Below, piece after piece: positions 42,408-51,006 of a stretch of DNA of 64,000 nucleotides (position 1 is the stretch's first letter; each line of letters starts with the position of its first letter). Origin of the DNA: an uncultured Bacteroidales bacterium (GTDB lineage: Bacteria > Bacteroidota > Bacteroidia > Bacteroidales > Paludibacteraceae); assembly GCA_934728255.1 (NCBI GenBank), contig CAKVEC010000004.1, forward strand, positions 62,001 to 126,000, given 5' to 3'. Made by a program: the position numbers and the translations under genes. The notes under the pieces were generated by a model that saw nothing but the letters and a program-made list of their open reading frames with translations, searched no databases and had not been told where the DNA came from.

Positions 42408-45371
42408 TTAGAAACTCAGGTTGATGCCGCCGATGACAGTGCGTGGCTCGGGGTAACTGCCGGCACTTGCTTCGGGGCTGTAACTCTGGTATTTGGTGCA
42501 GGTAAAGACATTCGAAGCCGTGCAATAGATACGCAGGTTGCTCATCTTCGCTTTGGCAATCAGTTTCTTGGGGAACGAATAACCCACCGACAGCGTCCGC
42601 AAGCGGAAATACGATGCGTCCTGGTACGACAGCGACGAGAAATAGGAGATATTACCGTCTCTCGGACGCGGAGCCGTATTGCTCGGGTTCTCTATTGTCC
42701 AATAGTCCACTTTTATGCCGTTGCGCACACCCTTCAGGTCGCCGCCCTGGTTGCTGGCATAGAGGTAGTTGTTCTGCCTTACCGCCCCATAGACACCATA
42801 GAAATCAAACGATATATCCACACCGTAGAATTTGAATGAAGTAGCGAGCGAAGCCGTCCATTTCGGATCGCGGTCAATCACCACACGGTCGTTCTCGTCT
42901 ATCTTGCCATCGTTGTTCACATCTTTGACACGGATATCACCGGGCTGGGGTTGGTACGTACCGCCATAGTCGGGAATGTCATCGCCGAGTTGCCAGATAC
43001 CATCGAACACATAATCGTAGTAAGCATTGATATTATGCCCTATGAACCAGCCGTTAGCCTCGTCGTTGAGCGGCTTGCCGTCGATACCCGTAGCCCCATT
43101 GAGCGAGAGAATCTTGTTCTGGTTGTGTGCCAAGATCACATCCACCGTCCATGTAAAGTTCTTTATCTTGATGGGAACAAAGTTCGCCGTAATCTCCACA
43201 CCCTGATTCAGTACCGAACCCATATTCACAAGTTGGGTATTGTATCCCGTCGTTTGGTTGATGCTCTTCTCTACGAGCAGGTCGGTGGTTTTCGAGCGAT
43301 AGTACTCCACCGTACCCATGATACGGTCGCGCAGGAAACCGAAATCCACACCGACATTGTAACTTGTGGTAGTCTCCCACTTCAGGTCGGGGTTCTGCAA
43401 CTGTCCCGACGGCAAATAGCCCACCAGGGCATTCCCGTCGCCGAACTGCATATAATAACTATCCACGAGTCCCTGTGTCTGATAGGGCGAGATAGCCTGG
43501 TTACCCACCGACCCCGCAGACAGACGCAGTTTGAGGTTGGTCAGCCAGTTCACATCCACCAACCAGTCCTCCTGGTTGATACGCCATGCAAACGACCCGG
43601 CGGGGAAGACACCCCATTTGCTATTTTTGCCGAACACACTGGAGCCGTCCACACGGGTGCTAACCGAAAAGAGGTACTTGTCCATCAGGCTATAGTTGAC
43701 ACGCCCCATAAAACTAACTAAGTGACGAGGGGTGATGGTACGCACGGTCGGGTTGGTGATTGATGCTGCTGATATATTATTATAGCCAAGGTCATCGGTG
43801 GCAAAGCCCGAACCGCTTGTAGTGGTCTTGGTGGTACGGATTGCCTCTATGGATTGCACCAAAGTGATGTTCAAATGGTGTTTGTCCTGCCATGTATGGT
43901 CGTAGCCGAGGATATTCTCCAAGAGATAGTCGGTGTATCGGGTATTGGCAATAGCCGCTGCTCCGCCTACCGAACTTCCCTTTTCATGTTGAGAATCCTG
44001 ATAAGTGCCCTGCTCCTGGTTGCGATAGTTGACCGAAGTATTAAGCCGGTAGGTCAGTCCGCCCCAGATGTTCCAGTCGAGGTTCAACCCGAGCATAAAA
44101 CGGTCGGTCTTCTTGTCCGAGGTATAGTGCGCATTGTTCCACAGCGGGCTCCACTTGCTGTCCGCCAGAAGCGACAGCATATTGCCATCGGCATCATAGG
44201 CACTAAGCAACGGCGACTCGGTCAGTACTTTGGCAAAATCGGAGTCTTCGGATTTTTGGTCGCTGTGTACATAATTGGCTTTCATACCGACTGTAACCCG
44301 CTTGCCGAGTTTCTGCGACACATCGAAACGCGCATTGTAACGGCGGTAGTTGGCAGGAGCGATCATACCCTCCTGATCGAAGAAACCGAGTGCCGCCGAC
44401 ATCTTGGTGCGGTCGTTGCCCGTGCGCACGCTCACATCGTATTTCTGCTGCAAGGCGGGCTTGATCATCAAGTTTTCCCAGTTGGTATAGTTCTCATCCA
44501 CAAGGTTCTGATACATATTGCCGAACAGCGCGACATCGTCCTGATACTCACCCGTAGCGGTTTTGGTCGCAGGGTCATAGACAAACGAACGGTTCGCCTC
44601 GCGCTTGAGTGCCACCCATTCCGCACCGTTGTAGAGGTCAAAATTGCGCTTCACCATTTGCGCACCTGCGTAGGCGTTGATGTCCACACTCGTCTTGCCC
44701 TCAGTACCGCGCTTCGTGGTAACCAGTATCACGCCGTTGCTTGCCCGCGCACCGTAGATAGCCTGCGCCGAAGCGTCTTTCAGCACTTCGATCGACTCGA
44801 TATCCTGCGCATTGAAGTCGTCTATATTGTCCACCGGCGTACCATCCACAATATAAAGAGGCGCATTGCCACCAGTGAGCGATTTCTTGCCGCGGATCAC
44901 TATATCCGACTGTCCGCCCGGACGTGCGCTGTTCTGTGTTACCACCACACCCGCCGCTTGTCCGCGGAGCATCTCTGCCACACTGCTGGTCGGCACGGCA
45001 TTCACATCATCGGCTTTCACCGATGCCACAGAACCCGTCAGGTCGGAGCGTTTCTGCGTACCATAACCCACTACCACCACCTCGTCAAGCGTCTTCGTAT
45101 CCTCTTTTAATACAATAGACAACGCATCCTTACCCACACGCACATGCTCCGTGCGGTAGCCCATATAACTGATTTCGAGCGTCTGTCCCTCCGGTGCATT
45201 AAGCGAGAATTTACCGTCAAAGTCGGTAATCGTGCCCTGTGTCGTTCCCTCTATCAGCACCGACACACCAATAAGCGGTTCCCCCTGCTCATCGCGCACC
45301 ACGCCCTGTACGTCCGCCCAAACAAGAGCCGAACACAGCACACATAACAATCCGAGAAATATCTTTTTCAT
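42408..45371 (-). CDS. susC: SusC/RagA-family TonB-dependent transporter of the third PUL
   Basis: A 987-residue TonB-dependent transporter. Signal peptide about 1-19 (ends VWA-DV), carboxypeptidase-regulatory-like domain (about 20-105, GTTQGTITDFDGKFSLNAP), VVVVGYG, and plug (about 110-225, ending AQAIYGARASNGVILVTT). The barrel ends in IGGINLSF. First gene of a seven-gene minus-strand block reaching uxuA, and divergent from the propeller/AraC regulator. Its upstream region carries an 11-bp tandem array of the same family, orientation and distance as the one before the pectin-type susC. Confidence 0.96.
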   Translation of the reverse strand: MKKIFLGLLCVLCSALVWADVQGVVRDEQGEPLIGVSVLIEGTTQGTITDFDGKFSLNAPEGQTLEISYMGYRTEHVRVGKDALSIVLKEDTKTLDEVVVVGYGTQKRSDLTGSVASVKADDVNAVPTSSVAEMLRGQAAGVVVTQNSARPGGQSDIVIRGKKSLTGGNAPLYIVDGTPVDNIDDFNAQDIESIEVLKDASAQAIYGARASNGVILVTTKRGTEGKTSVDINAYAGAQMVKRNFDLYNGAEWVALKREANRSFVYDPATKTATGEYQDDVALFGNMYQNLVDENYTNWENLMIKPALQQKYDVSVRTGNDRTKMSAALGFFDQEGMIAPANYRRYNARFDVSQKLGKRVTVGMKANYVHSDQKSEDSDFAKVLTESPLLSAYDADGNMLSLLADSKWSPLWNNAHYTSDKKTDRFMLGLNLDWNIWGGLTYRLNTSVNYRNQEQGTYQDSQHEKGSSVGGAAAIANTRYTDYLLENILGYDHTWQDKHHLNITLVQSIEAIRTTKTTTSGSGFATDDLGYNNISAASITNPTVRTITPRHLVSFMGRVNYSLMDKYLFSVSTRVDGSSVFGKNSKWGVFPAGSFAWRINQEDWLVDVNWLTNLKLRLSAGSVGNQAISPYQTQGLVDSYYMQFGDGNALVGYLPSGQLQNPDLKWETTTSYNVGVDFGFLRDRIMGTVEYYRSKTTDLLVEKSINQTTGYNTQLVNMGSVLNQGVEITANFVPIKIKNFTWTVDVILAHNQNKILSLNGATGIDGKPLNDEANGWFIGHNINAYYDYVFDGIWQLGDDIPDYGGTYQPQPGDIRVKDVNNDGKIDENDRVVIDRDPKWTASLATSFKFYGVDISFDFYGVYGAVRQNNYLYASNQGGDLKGVRNGIKVDYWTIENPSNTAPRPRDGNISYFSSLSYQDASYFRLRTLSVGYSFPKKLIAKAKMSNLRIYCTASNVFTCTKYQSYSPEASAGSYPEPRTVIGGINLSF

Positions 45372-45450
45372 ATATTAGATAATATCATCATTTCCAATAC
45401 TACAAGCAGGCTGCCGACAGAATATCTTTCTGTGCCTTCCGAACCCGCTG

Positions 45451-45458
45451 CAAAATTA
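45451..45458 (-). promoter_or_regulatory. Probable -7 box for the third susC
   Basis: TAATTTTG on the minus strand, about 80 nt before the start at 45371, the same distance as for the first susC. No good -33 box is present 20 nt upstream. Confidence 0.45.
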
Positions 45459-45615
45459 CAACAATATCCGCAATAGCAGTACCAATAAAATTCAAAATAA
45501 TTGCATTTTTGTACAAAACACATCCATATGTACGATTATTATATTCATCAAGCGGTCAAGACAATCATATTCTGACAAAAATTACACATGATTTATCCTA
45601 TACCTATCCACGTTT

Positions 45616-45670
45616 CCTTTCTACGTCCTTTCTACGTCTTTTCTACGTCTTTTCTACGTCTTTTCTACGT
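45616..45670. repeat. 11-bp tandem array, five copies (ACGTAGAAARG family)
   Basis: CTACGT recurs at 45621, 45632, 45643, 45654 and 45665, an exact 11-bp period. Head TATCCACG, tail TAATGGGTATTATG; both flanks match the array at 11172-11215. It is 245 nt before the susC start and upstream of the divergent regulator. Confidence 0.93.
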
Positions 45671-45776
45671 AATGGGTATTATGAGGTCAGCAGTAGGGTA
45701 TGATAACTACGGAAAATACAGAATATAAATGTATTACGGTATTTTCGGGTATAGAGCAAGAACAATAGCCGAGAAA

Positions 45777-45808
45777 TTTGCATATTTCCCAAAATTACGC
45801 TACCTTTG
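45777..45808 (+). promoter_or_regulatory. Promoter of the propeller/AraC regulator
   Basis: TTTG (45777-45780), 20 nt, TACCTTTG (45801-45808), a perfect consensus match. It shows that translation begins at 45829, since an in-frame ATG at 45778 lies inside the promoter. Confidence 0.83.
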
Positions 45809-45828
45809 CATATCAAAACCATTATAAA

Positions 45829-48501
45829 ATGTTGTACGATTTTGCTATAAAAAGGGTTCTAATCATTGCATTTCTGTCCGTATGGTCCATTCTTATGTAT
45901 GCCATTCCAACATCGATGGAACATTTCGGTGTAGAAGACGGATTGTCGCACTATAGTATCAACGCCTTCTACCAAGATGAGTACGGACGTATGTGGGTCG
46001 CCACACGGGACGGCTTGAACTGCATTGCCGGCAACGACTGCCGTATATTCCGCGGCGACGAAACGGAAAACCCGCTTATACGCAACAATTATATCCATAC
46101 CGTATGCGGAGACCGCCACGGCAATCTGCTTTTCCGCAGCGGAAGCAGCGTTCTTCGGTTAGACCTGCATACAGAGCGGCTCTCTGTAGTGGATTCTACG
46201 GGTGTACAAGCCGTAGTGTACGGGCGGGGGCGTTTTCTGATAGCCGCACGCGACACTCTCTTTGCCTACGATGGTACGACCCTCAGTCCGCTCTTTTTCA
46301 TTTCACGCCCTATGGCCATCTATGAATCGGCAGAGCAGATCATTGTCAGCAACCGCGAGGGGGTATCGCTGTACAACACCGCCGGGCGTCTGTTGCAACA
46401 TATCGCCATTCCCTCAGTGGTACAGATTTTCCGCGACAGCCGTCAGAACCTCTGGCTATGCTCGCGCACAGACGGACTATGGTGTCTGCGTCCGACGGGC
46501 GACCGGCAACAGATCATTGCCGGTAGCGACGTGCGTACTATCGCTGAAGACCACGAAGGCAACTACTGGGTTGGTACCTACAGCGGACTGATGTGCATTG
46601 ATGCCACCGATATGCACGCCAAGCCTTTTGCCCAAGGGATACCCGATGACTATCCTTTCTCTGTACGGGCTATCACCTGCGACGAACAGGGGACACTATG
46701 GATAGGCAGTTTCTTCGGGGCGATTGACCTGTATAATCCACGCCATGCTATCTATACATATTATGGTGCAGGCACGGAGAAAAGGCAACCGCTCAGTTAC
46801 CCTATCGTCAACAGTATCCTCTCCGACAGCCTCGGCACTATCTACATTGCCACGAACGGCGGAGGACTGAACGTACTGCACCCCAATGGCACAATAGAAC
46901 AAATCCGCATAGATGCATCCACACCCCAACCGGCGATCAAATCGCTCCTGTTGGACGAAAAACGACACCTGCTCTATATGGGTACACACCAAGGCGGACT
47001 CATCACGATGGACACCCGCACAAAGCACCTGCGTACCTACACCGCAGAAGAGGGCTGTCTGCCCGATAACCGCGTGCGCGAATTGGTCGAATATGGAGAT
47101 ACGCTTTTCTTCTCCACAGAGCGGGGTATAGGGTTGCTGCAACGTAGTACGGGCGAGTTTTCGACACCGGATTCAATCAGTATATCCGGCGAGTTGGCAC
47201 ACCTCTACCGGCAAGACTCCATACTATGGTTTGCCCGCCAACACCTGACCTACGCCTATCATATCCCCACCCGCCGACTCACTGCCTATACGATACCGAA
47301 ACCCGTCCATGTATTCGGCAACGACACCGAAGGACACCTATTAGCAGGGACAATAGATGGCATTCTGCGCTTTAATCCGGGAGCAGGCGTTTGGCAACCT
47401 TTTGCCGAACTCAATGCCTGCTTAGACAGCCGCAGCGTGATTGACATAGTAACCACACCCGAGTACTACATCATCGCCACCTCGGTAGGTCTGACCATAG
47501 TGTCTGCCGATTTCACAGACGTGCGCTATCTGACCGGCAAAACGGGCTTTCCCCTCGAGATACTCACCGAGCAAAGTCTCTATGCCGCCCCGCAAGGGAT
47601 GGTTTATGTAGGCGGAATCGACGGAATGTGCCGTTTCTGCCTAAGAGACGTAATGACACCGGGAAAACCGGTACATATCTTTCCCGTGAGTATCACGATC
47701 CGCAACAGCGACGGCAAGGTGCGGCAGATTACGCAAGGGCTGCCCGTATTGGACACGCTATATCTGCAGCCTAACGAGAACGTGCTGACAATCCGATTCG
47801 GCAGTTCATCGTACAGCAACATACTGCGCCCGCAACTCTATTACCGATTGGACGGGTTTGACACCAACCGCCAACCCGCCACCGCTGCACAGAGCGCAAC
47901 CTATACCAACTTGACACCCGGAGAATATGACTTCCTGCTGCAAGATAACATAGGCGACACCTATCGGCTACACATCATTGTAGAACCACATTGGTACGAG
48001 ACATGGTGGGCAAAAACATTATTTATCACCCTGATTGTCTGCGCAGTACTGGCAACCGGCGGATACATTCTGCAACGTGCTTTGCGCAAGACAAAAGCCC
48101 GTTTGGCTGAGCAGGAAGCACAATTGACAAAGAAAAACGAGCAGTTGCGCCAAATGCGCGAACGGCTGCAAAACGAACGTTTCCTGTTTGCCACACAAGT
48201 ACAGAACATCATCGAGGCACACCTCGATGACGCGGATTTTGATATTAACAGATTAGCACAAGAAATGTGTATGAGCCGCACAGGACTATATACCAAACTA
48301 CAAGACGCAACGGGGAAAACACCCAACGAACTGATAGCCGAAATGCGCCTGCAACGCGCCGCTACCCTGCTAAAAGACGCACCAGAGAAATCTATTGCCG
48401 AAATAGCCTACATAGCAGGGTACAACACACCGAGTTACTTTATCCGCTGTTTCAGCAAACGCTACGGTATGACGCCGAGTGCGTATCGCAAGAATTTGTA
48501 A
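45829..48501 (+). CDS. One-component transmembrane regulator: beta-propeller, Y_Y_Y domain, AraC-type HTH
   Basis: An 890-residue regulator built like a hybrid two-component system but without the phosphorelay. A signal anchor (about 1-22) is followed by many Reg_prop propeller repeats (about 25-620; EDGLSHYSINAFYQDEYGRMWVAT and NYWVGTYSGL are typical), a Y_Y_Y-type domain (about 640-715), one membrane helix (about 727-748), a coiled coil (about 755-785) and an AraC-type double helix-turn-helix (about 795-890, ending IAYIAGYNTPSYFIRCFSKRYGMTPSAYRKNL). No histidine kinase, ATPase or receiver domain is present between helix and HTH. It is divergent from the third PUL's susC and most likely activates that PUL. 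Confidence 0.9.
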   Translation: MLYDFAIKRVLIIAFLSVWSILMYAIPTSMEHFGVEDGLSHYSINAFYQDEYGRMWVATRDGLNCIAGNDCRIFRGDETENPLIRNNYIHTVCGDRHGNLLFRSGSSVLRLDLHTERLSVVDSTGVQAVVYGRGRFLIAARDTLFAYDGTTLSPLFFISRPMAIYESAEQIIVSNREGVSLYNTAGRLLQHIAIPSVVQIFRDSRQNLWLCSRTDGLWCLRPTGDRQQIIAGSDVRTIAEDHEGNYWVGTYSGLMCIDATDMHAKPFAQGIPDDYPFSVRAITCDEQGTLWIGSFFGAIDLYNPRHAIYTYYGAGTEKRQPLSYPIVNSILSDSLGTIYIATNGGGLNVLHPNGTIEQIRIDASTPQPAIKSLLLDEKRHLLYMGTHQGGLITMDTRTKHLRTYTAEEGCLPDNRVRELVEYGDTLFFSTERGIGLLQRSTGEFSTPDSISISGELAHLYRQDSILWFARQHLTYAYHIPTRRLTAYTIPKPVHVFGNDTEGHLLAGTIDGILRFNPGAGVWQPFAELNACLDSRSVIDIVTTPEYYIIATSVGLTIVSADFTDVRYLTGKTGFPLEILTEQSLYAAPQGMVYVGGIDGMCRFCLRDVMTPGKPVHIFPVSITIRNSDGKVRQITQGLPVLDTLYLQPNENVLTIRFGSSSYSNILRPQLYYRLDGFDTNRQPATAAQSATYTNLTPGEYDFLLQDNIGDTYRLHIIVEPHWYETWWAKTLFITLIVCAVLATGGYILQRALRKTKARLAEQEAQLTKKNEQLRQMRERLQNERFLFATQVQNIIEAHLDDADFDINRLAQEMCMSRTGLYTKLQDATGKTPNELIAEMRLQRAATLLKDAPEKSIAEIAYIAGYNTPSYFIRCFSKRYGMTPSAYRKNL

Positions 48502-48563
48502 ATTTGTAAATGAGTATATGCTCCGTTAATTTACAAATTTGCTAATTTACACATTTACAAATT
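48498..48563. repeat. GTAAATTT-type intergenic repeat, copy 3, between convergent genes
   Basis: Repeated TTTGTAAAT words face AATTTACAAA words, giving a fold-back between the convergent regulator and GH2 genes. It could act as a bidirectional terminator. Confidence 0.6.
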
Positions 48564-50885
48564 GACTATCTCTACGGCATTGAGGATAGTCTCGCCTTTA
48601 ATGGGACGGAAAGTAATATGTATTCCCTCGTTGCCCTCGACCTCCACCGTGTAGTGCAGTTCCGCAGCACGGTATCTGCCGTATTGGCGGGTGAGGTTGA
48701 CCGTAACGGGGTCGGTATCTTGTACTTGCACCATCATTTCCCTTCCGCGGAAGCCCGTATCTATTGCCTCGTTGCCAAGGTTGTAAACCGACATCTGCTC
48801 CTGCTCTTCGCTCTCCAACTCCGCCAGATGCAGCACTACTTTGTATTTGCCCGCAGGTACATCGGCACGGAACGCCTCTATCCCTACACGGGCAGTCTGA
48901 TAAAGCGGGTCTTGGTCAGTGCCGAGTATGTCCACATCGGCAGAAGGCAGTTGCCCGTACTTGGTTTTCTTGGTAAACGGTTCCCCGCCTACGTAGCCCC
49001 AGCCACCCTCTTGGTACGCCTGCTCGGGCTGCCAGATATGCGCACTATCGTCCGTAAAGAAACAGCGGCTGCCCATATTGACACGCAACGGCATAGACGT
49101 CGCTTGCGGCAGGCGTAACATCTGCTGCAATGTATCTTTCGCATGCAGTCCGACACTGTCCTTGCGCAGCACAGACTGATAATAGAAATAGGTCAGTTTA
49201 CGCTGGCGGTCGGAAGTAACCAGTCCTTTGCAGTTGTAGTGCGGCAATGCCCCAAGACGCGCCTCGGAATGGAAATCGTTGTAGTTCCAAACCATACCGC
49301 CCGCAAGGTAATCGCAATTCAGAATAAATGGCAGATAATGCTTATGGAAAAGCAGAGCGTAATCCATCGAGTAGTCGAACCGCTCAGGGAAAGCGGTACG
49401 GATACGCGGATCGCAGTCGGCGCCGAACTCGGTAAGCAACAGCGGTTTGCCAGGCAAAGCCGTATGCACACGCTCTATGGTTCTATCCAAGCCGGAGAAG
49501 ATACCCGAATACCAACCACTGTAGATATTCAGTCCAACCACATCGGCAGCCAGAGGAAAACCATATTTATTGTACTCCTTGAAATTATCGTGCAGAACAA
49601 TCATTGTCGGTCGGGCGGGGTCTAACACATGGAGATGCGCATTGAGTCGACGGCAGAGAGCCGCAGCATACTCGCAATAGATATTATGGCGGGCAGTATC
49701 GCTCTTGAACGGTGGGCGGAGCAGTATCTCGTTGCTATACGCCCACAGCACCACCGACGGGTGGTTGCGGTTCTGCCACACCATCTCGGCAAGCATATCC
49801 TCGCAACGCTGTGCAAAAGCCTCGGTCTCGGTAATGGCATTGACCAGCGGAATCTCCACAGAGCAGAGCAAGCCGATACTATCGCACAAGTGCATAATAT
49901 ACTCTCCTTGCGGGTAGTGCGCCACACGGAGGAAATTCGCCCCCATCGCCTTGATAAGCATGATATCACGGCGTTGCAGTGAGTCGGGCAGAGCATTGCC
50001 CAACCCCTTGTAGCACTGGTGGCGACTGGTACCGATGAGTTTGGTCTGCTTGCCATTGAGGTAGAACATTCCGTCCTCGCCGAAGCCGTACCAGCGCAAG
50101 CCGAACTGCTCTTTCACCTCATCTTGCAGCCGACCATGCTTGTCATAAAGACGGCACTCCACCGCATAGAGATTAGGCGTATCAGGAGTCCACAAGGCGG
50201 GATTAGGGATGGTCAGTTCCGCACGGACTTTGCCCTGTTTTATTGTTTTTCGGATAGTCTTTGAGAAACCGTGCCCGCTGACAACGAACTCCACGTTGCC
50301 TTTGCCCTCTGCCAAGGCTTCAATCTGCACAGTGGCTTTCTCTTGTGAGACAGACGGAGTGGAGACATACACCCCGCGAGTAGCAAAGTGCGTGGTGGCA
50401 AAATGCAACGGTGAAGTCGCAGTCAGCACCACATCACGATAGAGCCCGCCGAAGAAAGTAAAATCAGCAGAAAGAGGGGGGATGTTCTCGTTGTATTCGT
50501 TGCTTACCACCATACGCACATGATTCCATTGCCCTACGCGGCAATAGCGGGTAAGATCAAACGCAAAAGCGGTATATCCGCCCGCGTGGTAGCCGACAGA
50601 ATCACCATTCACATACACCCATGTCTCTTGGTTGGCAGCCCCACAAGAAAGGGTAAAGCACTTACCCTCCAACGCTTCGGGAATAAACACCGAGTCGGTA
50701 CAGGTATAGCGGCGACGGCTGTAGCCCGGCTCCTCGTCCACCGCATCGGCTACATTCCATGTGTGCCGCTCAAAGAGCACACACTCGCTGCGTGTACCGC
50801 TTGTGTGCCACGGTTGCGCAGCCTGCGACGGGAAAGAACCACCAAACAGACAGAAACCGAATAAGGCAAGATATATCTTTTTCAT
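48555..50885 (-). CDS. GH2-family glycosidase (beta-galactosidase/glucuronidase type), secreted
   Basis: A 776-residue enzyme of GH2. The start at 50885 (MKKIYLALFG) gives a signal peptide ending near SQAA; an ATG 6 nt earlier is possible. Domain order: jelly-roll N-terminal domain (about 40-165), Ig-like domain (about 170-265), TIM barrel (about 270-590) with acid/base Glu386 (WAYSNE) and nucleophile Glu486 (LLLTEFGAD), and a malectin-like C-terminal domain (about 635-776, ending ETILNAVEIVNL). The acid/base sits in SNE in place of the usual GNE. Its own promoter is at 50915-50946. It converges on the propeller/AraC regulator and probably works with the third PUL; galactoside or glucuronide cleavage cannot be separated by eye. 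Confidence 0.9.
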   Translation of the reverse strand: MKKIYLALFGFCLFGGSFPSQAAQPWHTSGTRSECVLFERHTWNVADAVDEEPGYSRRRYTCTDSVFIPEALEGKCFTLSCGAANQETWVYVNGDSVGYHAGGYTAFAFDLTRYCRVGQWNHVRMVVSNEYNENIPPLSADFTFFGGLYRDVVLTATSPLHFATTHFATRGVYVSTPSVSQEKATVQIEALAEGKGNVEFVVSGHGFSKTIRKTIKQGKVRAELTIPNPALWTPDTPNLYAVECRLYDKHGRLQDEVKEQFGLRWYGFGEDGMFYLNGKQTKLIGTSRHQCYKGLGNALPDSLQRRDIMLIKAMGANFLRVAHYPQGEYIMHLCDSIGLLCSVEIPLVNAITETEAFAQRCEDMLAEMVWQNRNHPSVVLWAYSNEILLRPPFKSDTARHNIYCEYAAALCRRLNAHLHVLDPARPTMIVLHDNFKEYNKYGFPLAADVVGLNIYSGWYSGIFSGLDRTIERVHTALPGKPLLLTEFGADCDPRIRTAFPERFDYSMDYALLFHKHYLPFILNCDYLAGGMVWNYNDFHSEARLGALPHYNCKGLVTSDRQRKLTYFYYQSVLRKDSVGLHAKDTLQQMLRLPQATSMPLRVNMGSRCFFTDDSAHIWQPEQAYQEGGWGYVGGEPFTKKTKYGQLPSADVDILGTDQDPLYQTARVGIEAFRADVPAGKYKVVLHLAELESEEQEQMSVYNLGNEAIDTGFRGREMMVQVQDTDPVTVNLTRQYGRYRAAELHYTVEVEGNEGIHITFRPIKGETILNAVEIVNL

Positions 50886-50914
50886 AGTCATACTTTTGCA
50901 ATATGGAATTTCTG

Positions 50915-50946
50915 CAAAAGTACCATTTTTGCCCTATTTGCACAAT
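50915..50946 (-). promoter_or_regulatory. Promoter of the GH2 gene
   Basis: Minus strand: ATTG (50946-50943), 20 nt, TACTTTTG (50922-50915). One mismatch in the -33 box; the leader is about 20 nt. Confidence 0.68.
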
Positions 50947-51006
50947 AGTGTACGCCTATTTTGTAGGTTTGTGGTATCGTTTTGGACGATTGTGGTATTT
51001 TATCAA

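Noticed and set aside
41376..45110. Plus-strand ORFs at 41376-42839 and 43854-45110
   Set aside because: Antisense shadows of susD and susC of the third PUL; no signal peptide, no domain, composition typical of complement frames.
45829..48501. Calling the regulator a hybrid two-component system
   Set aside because: The region between the membrane helix and the AraC HTH is only a coiled coil; kinase H-box, ATP-binding boxes and receiver Asp are missing.
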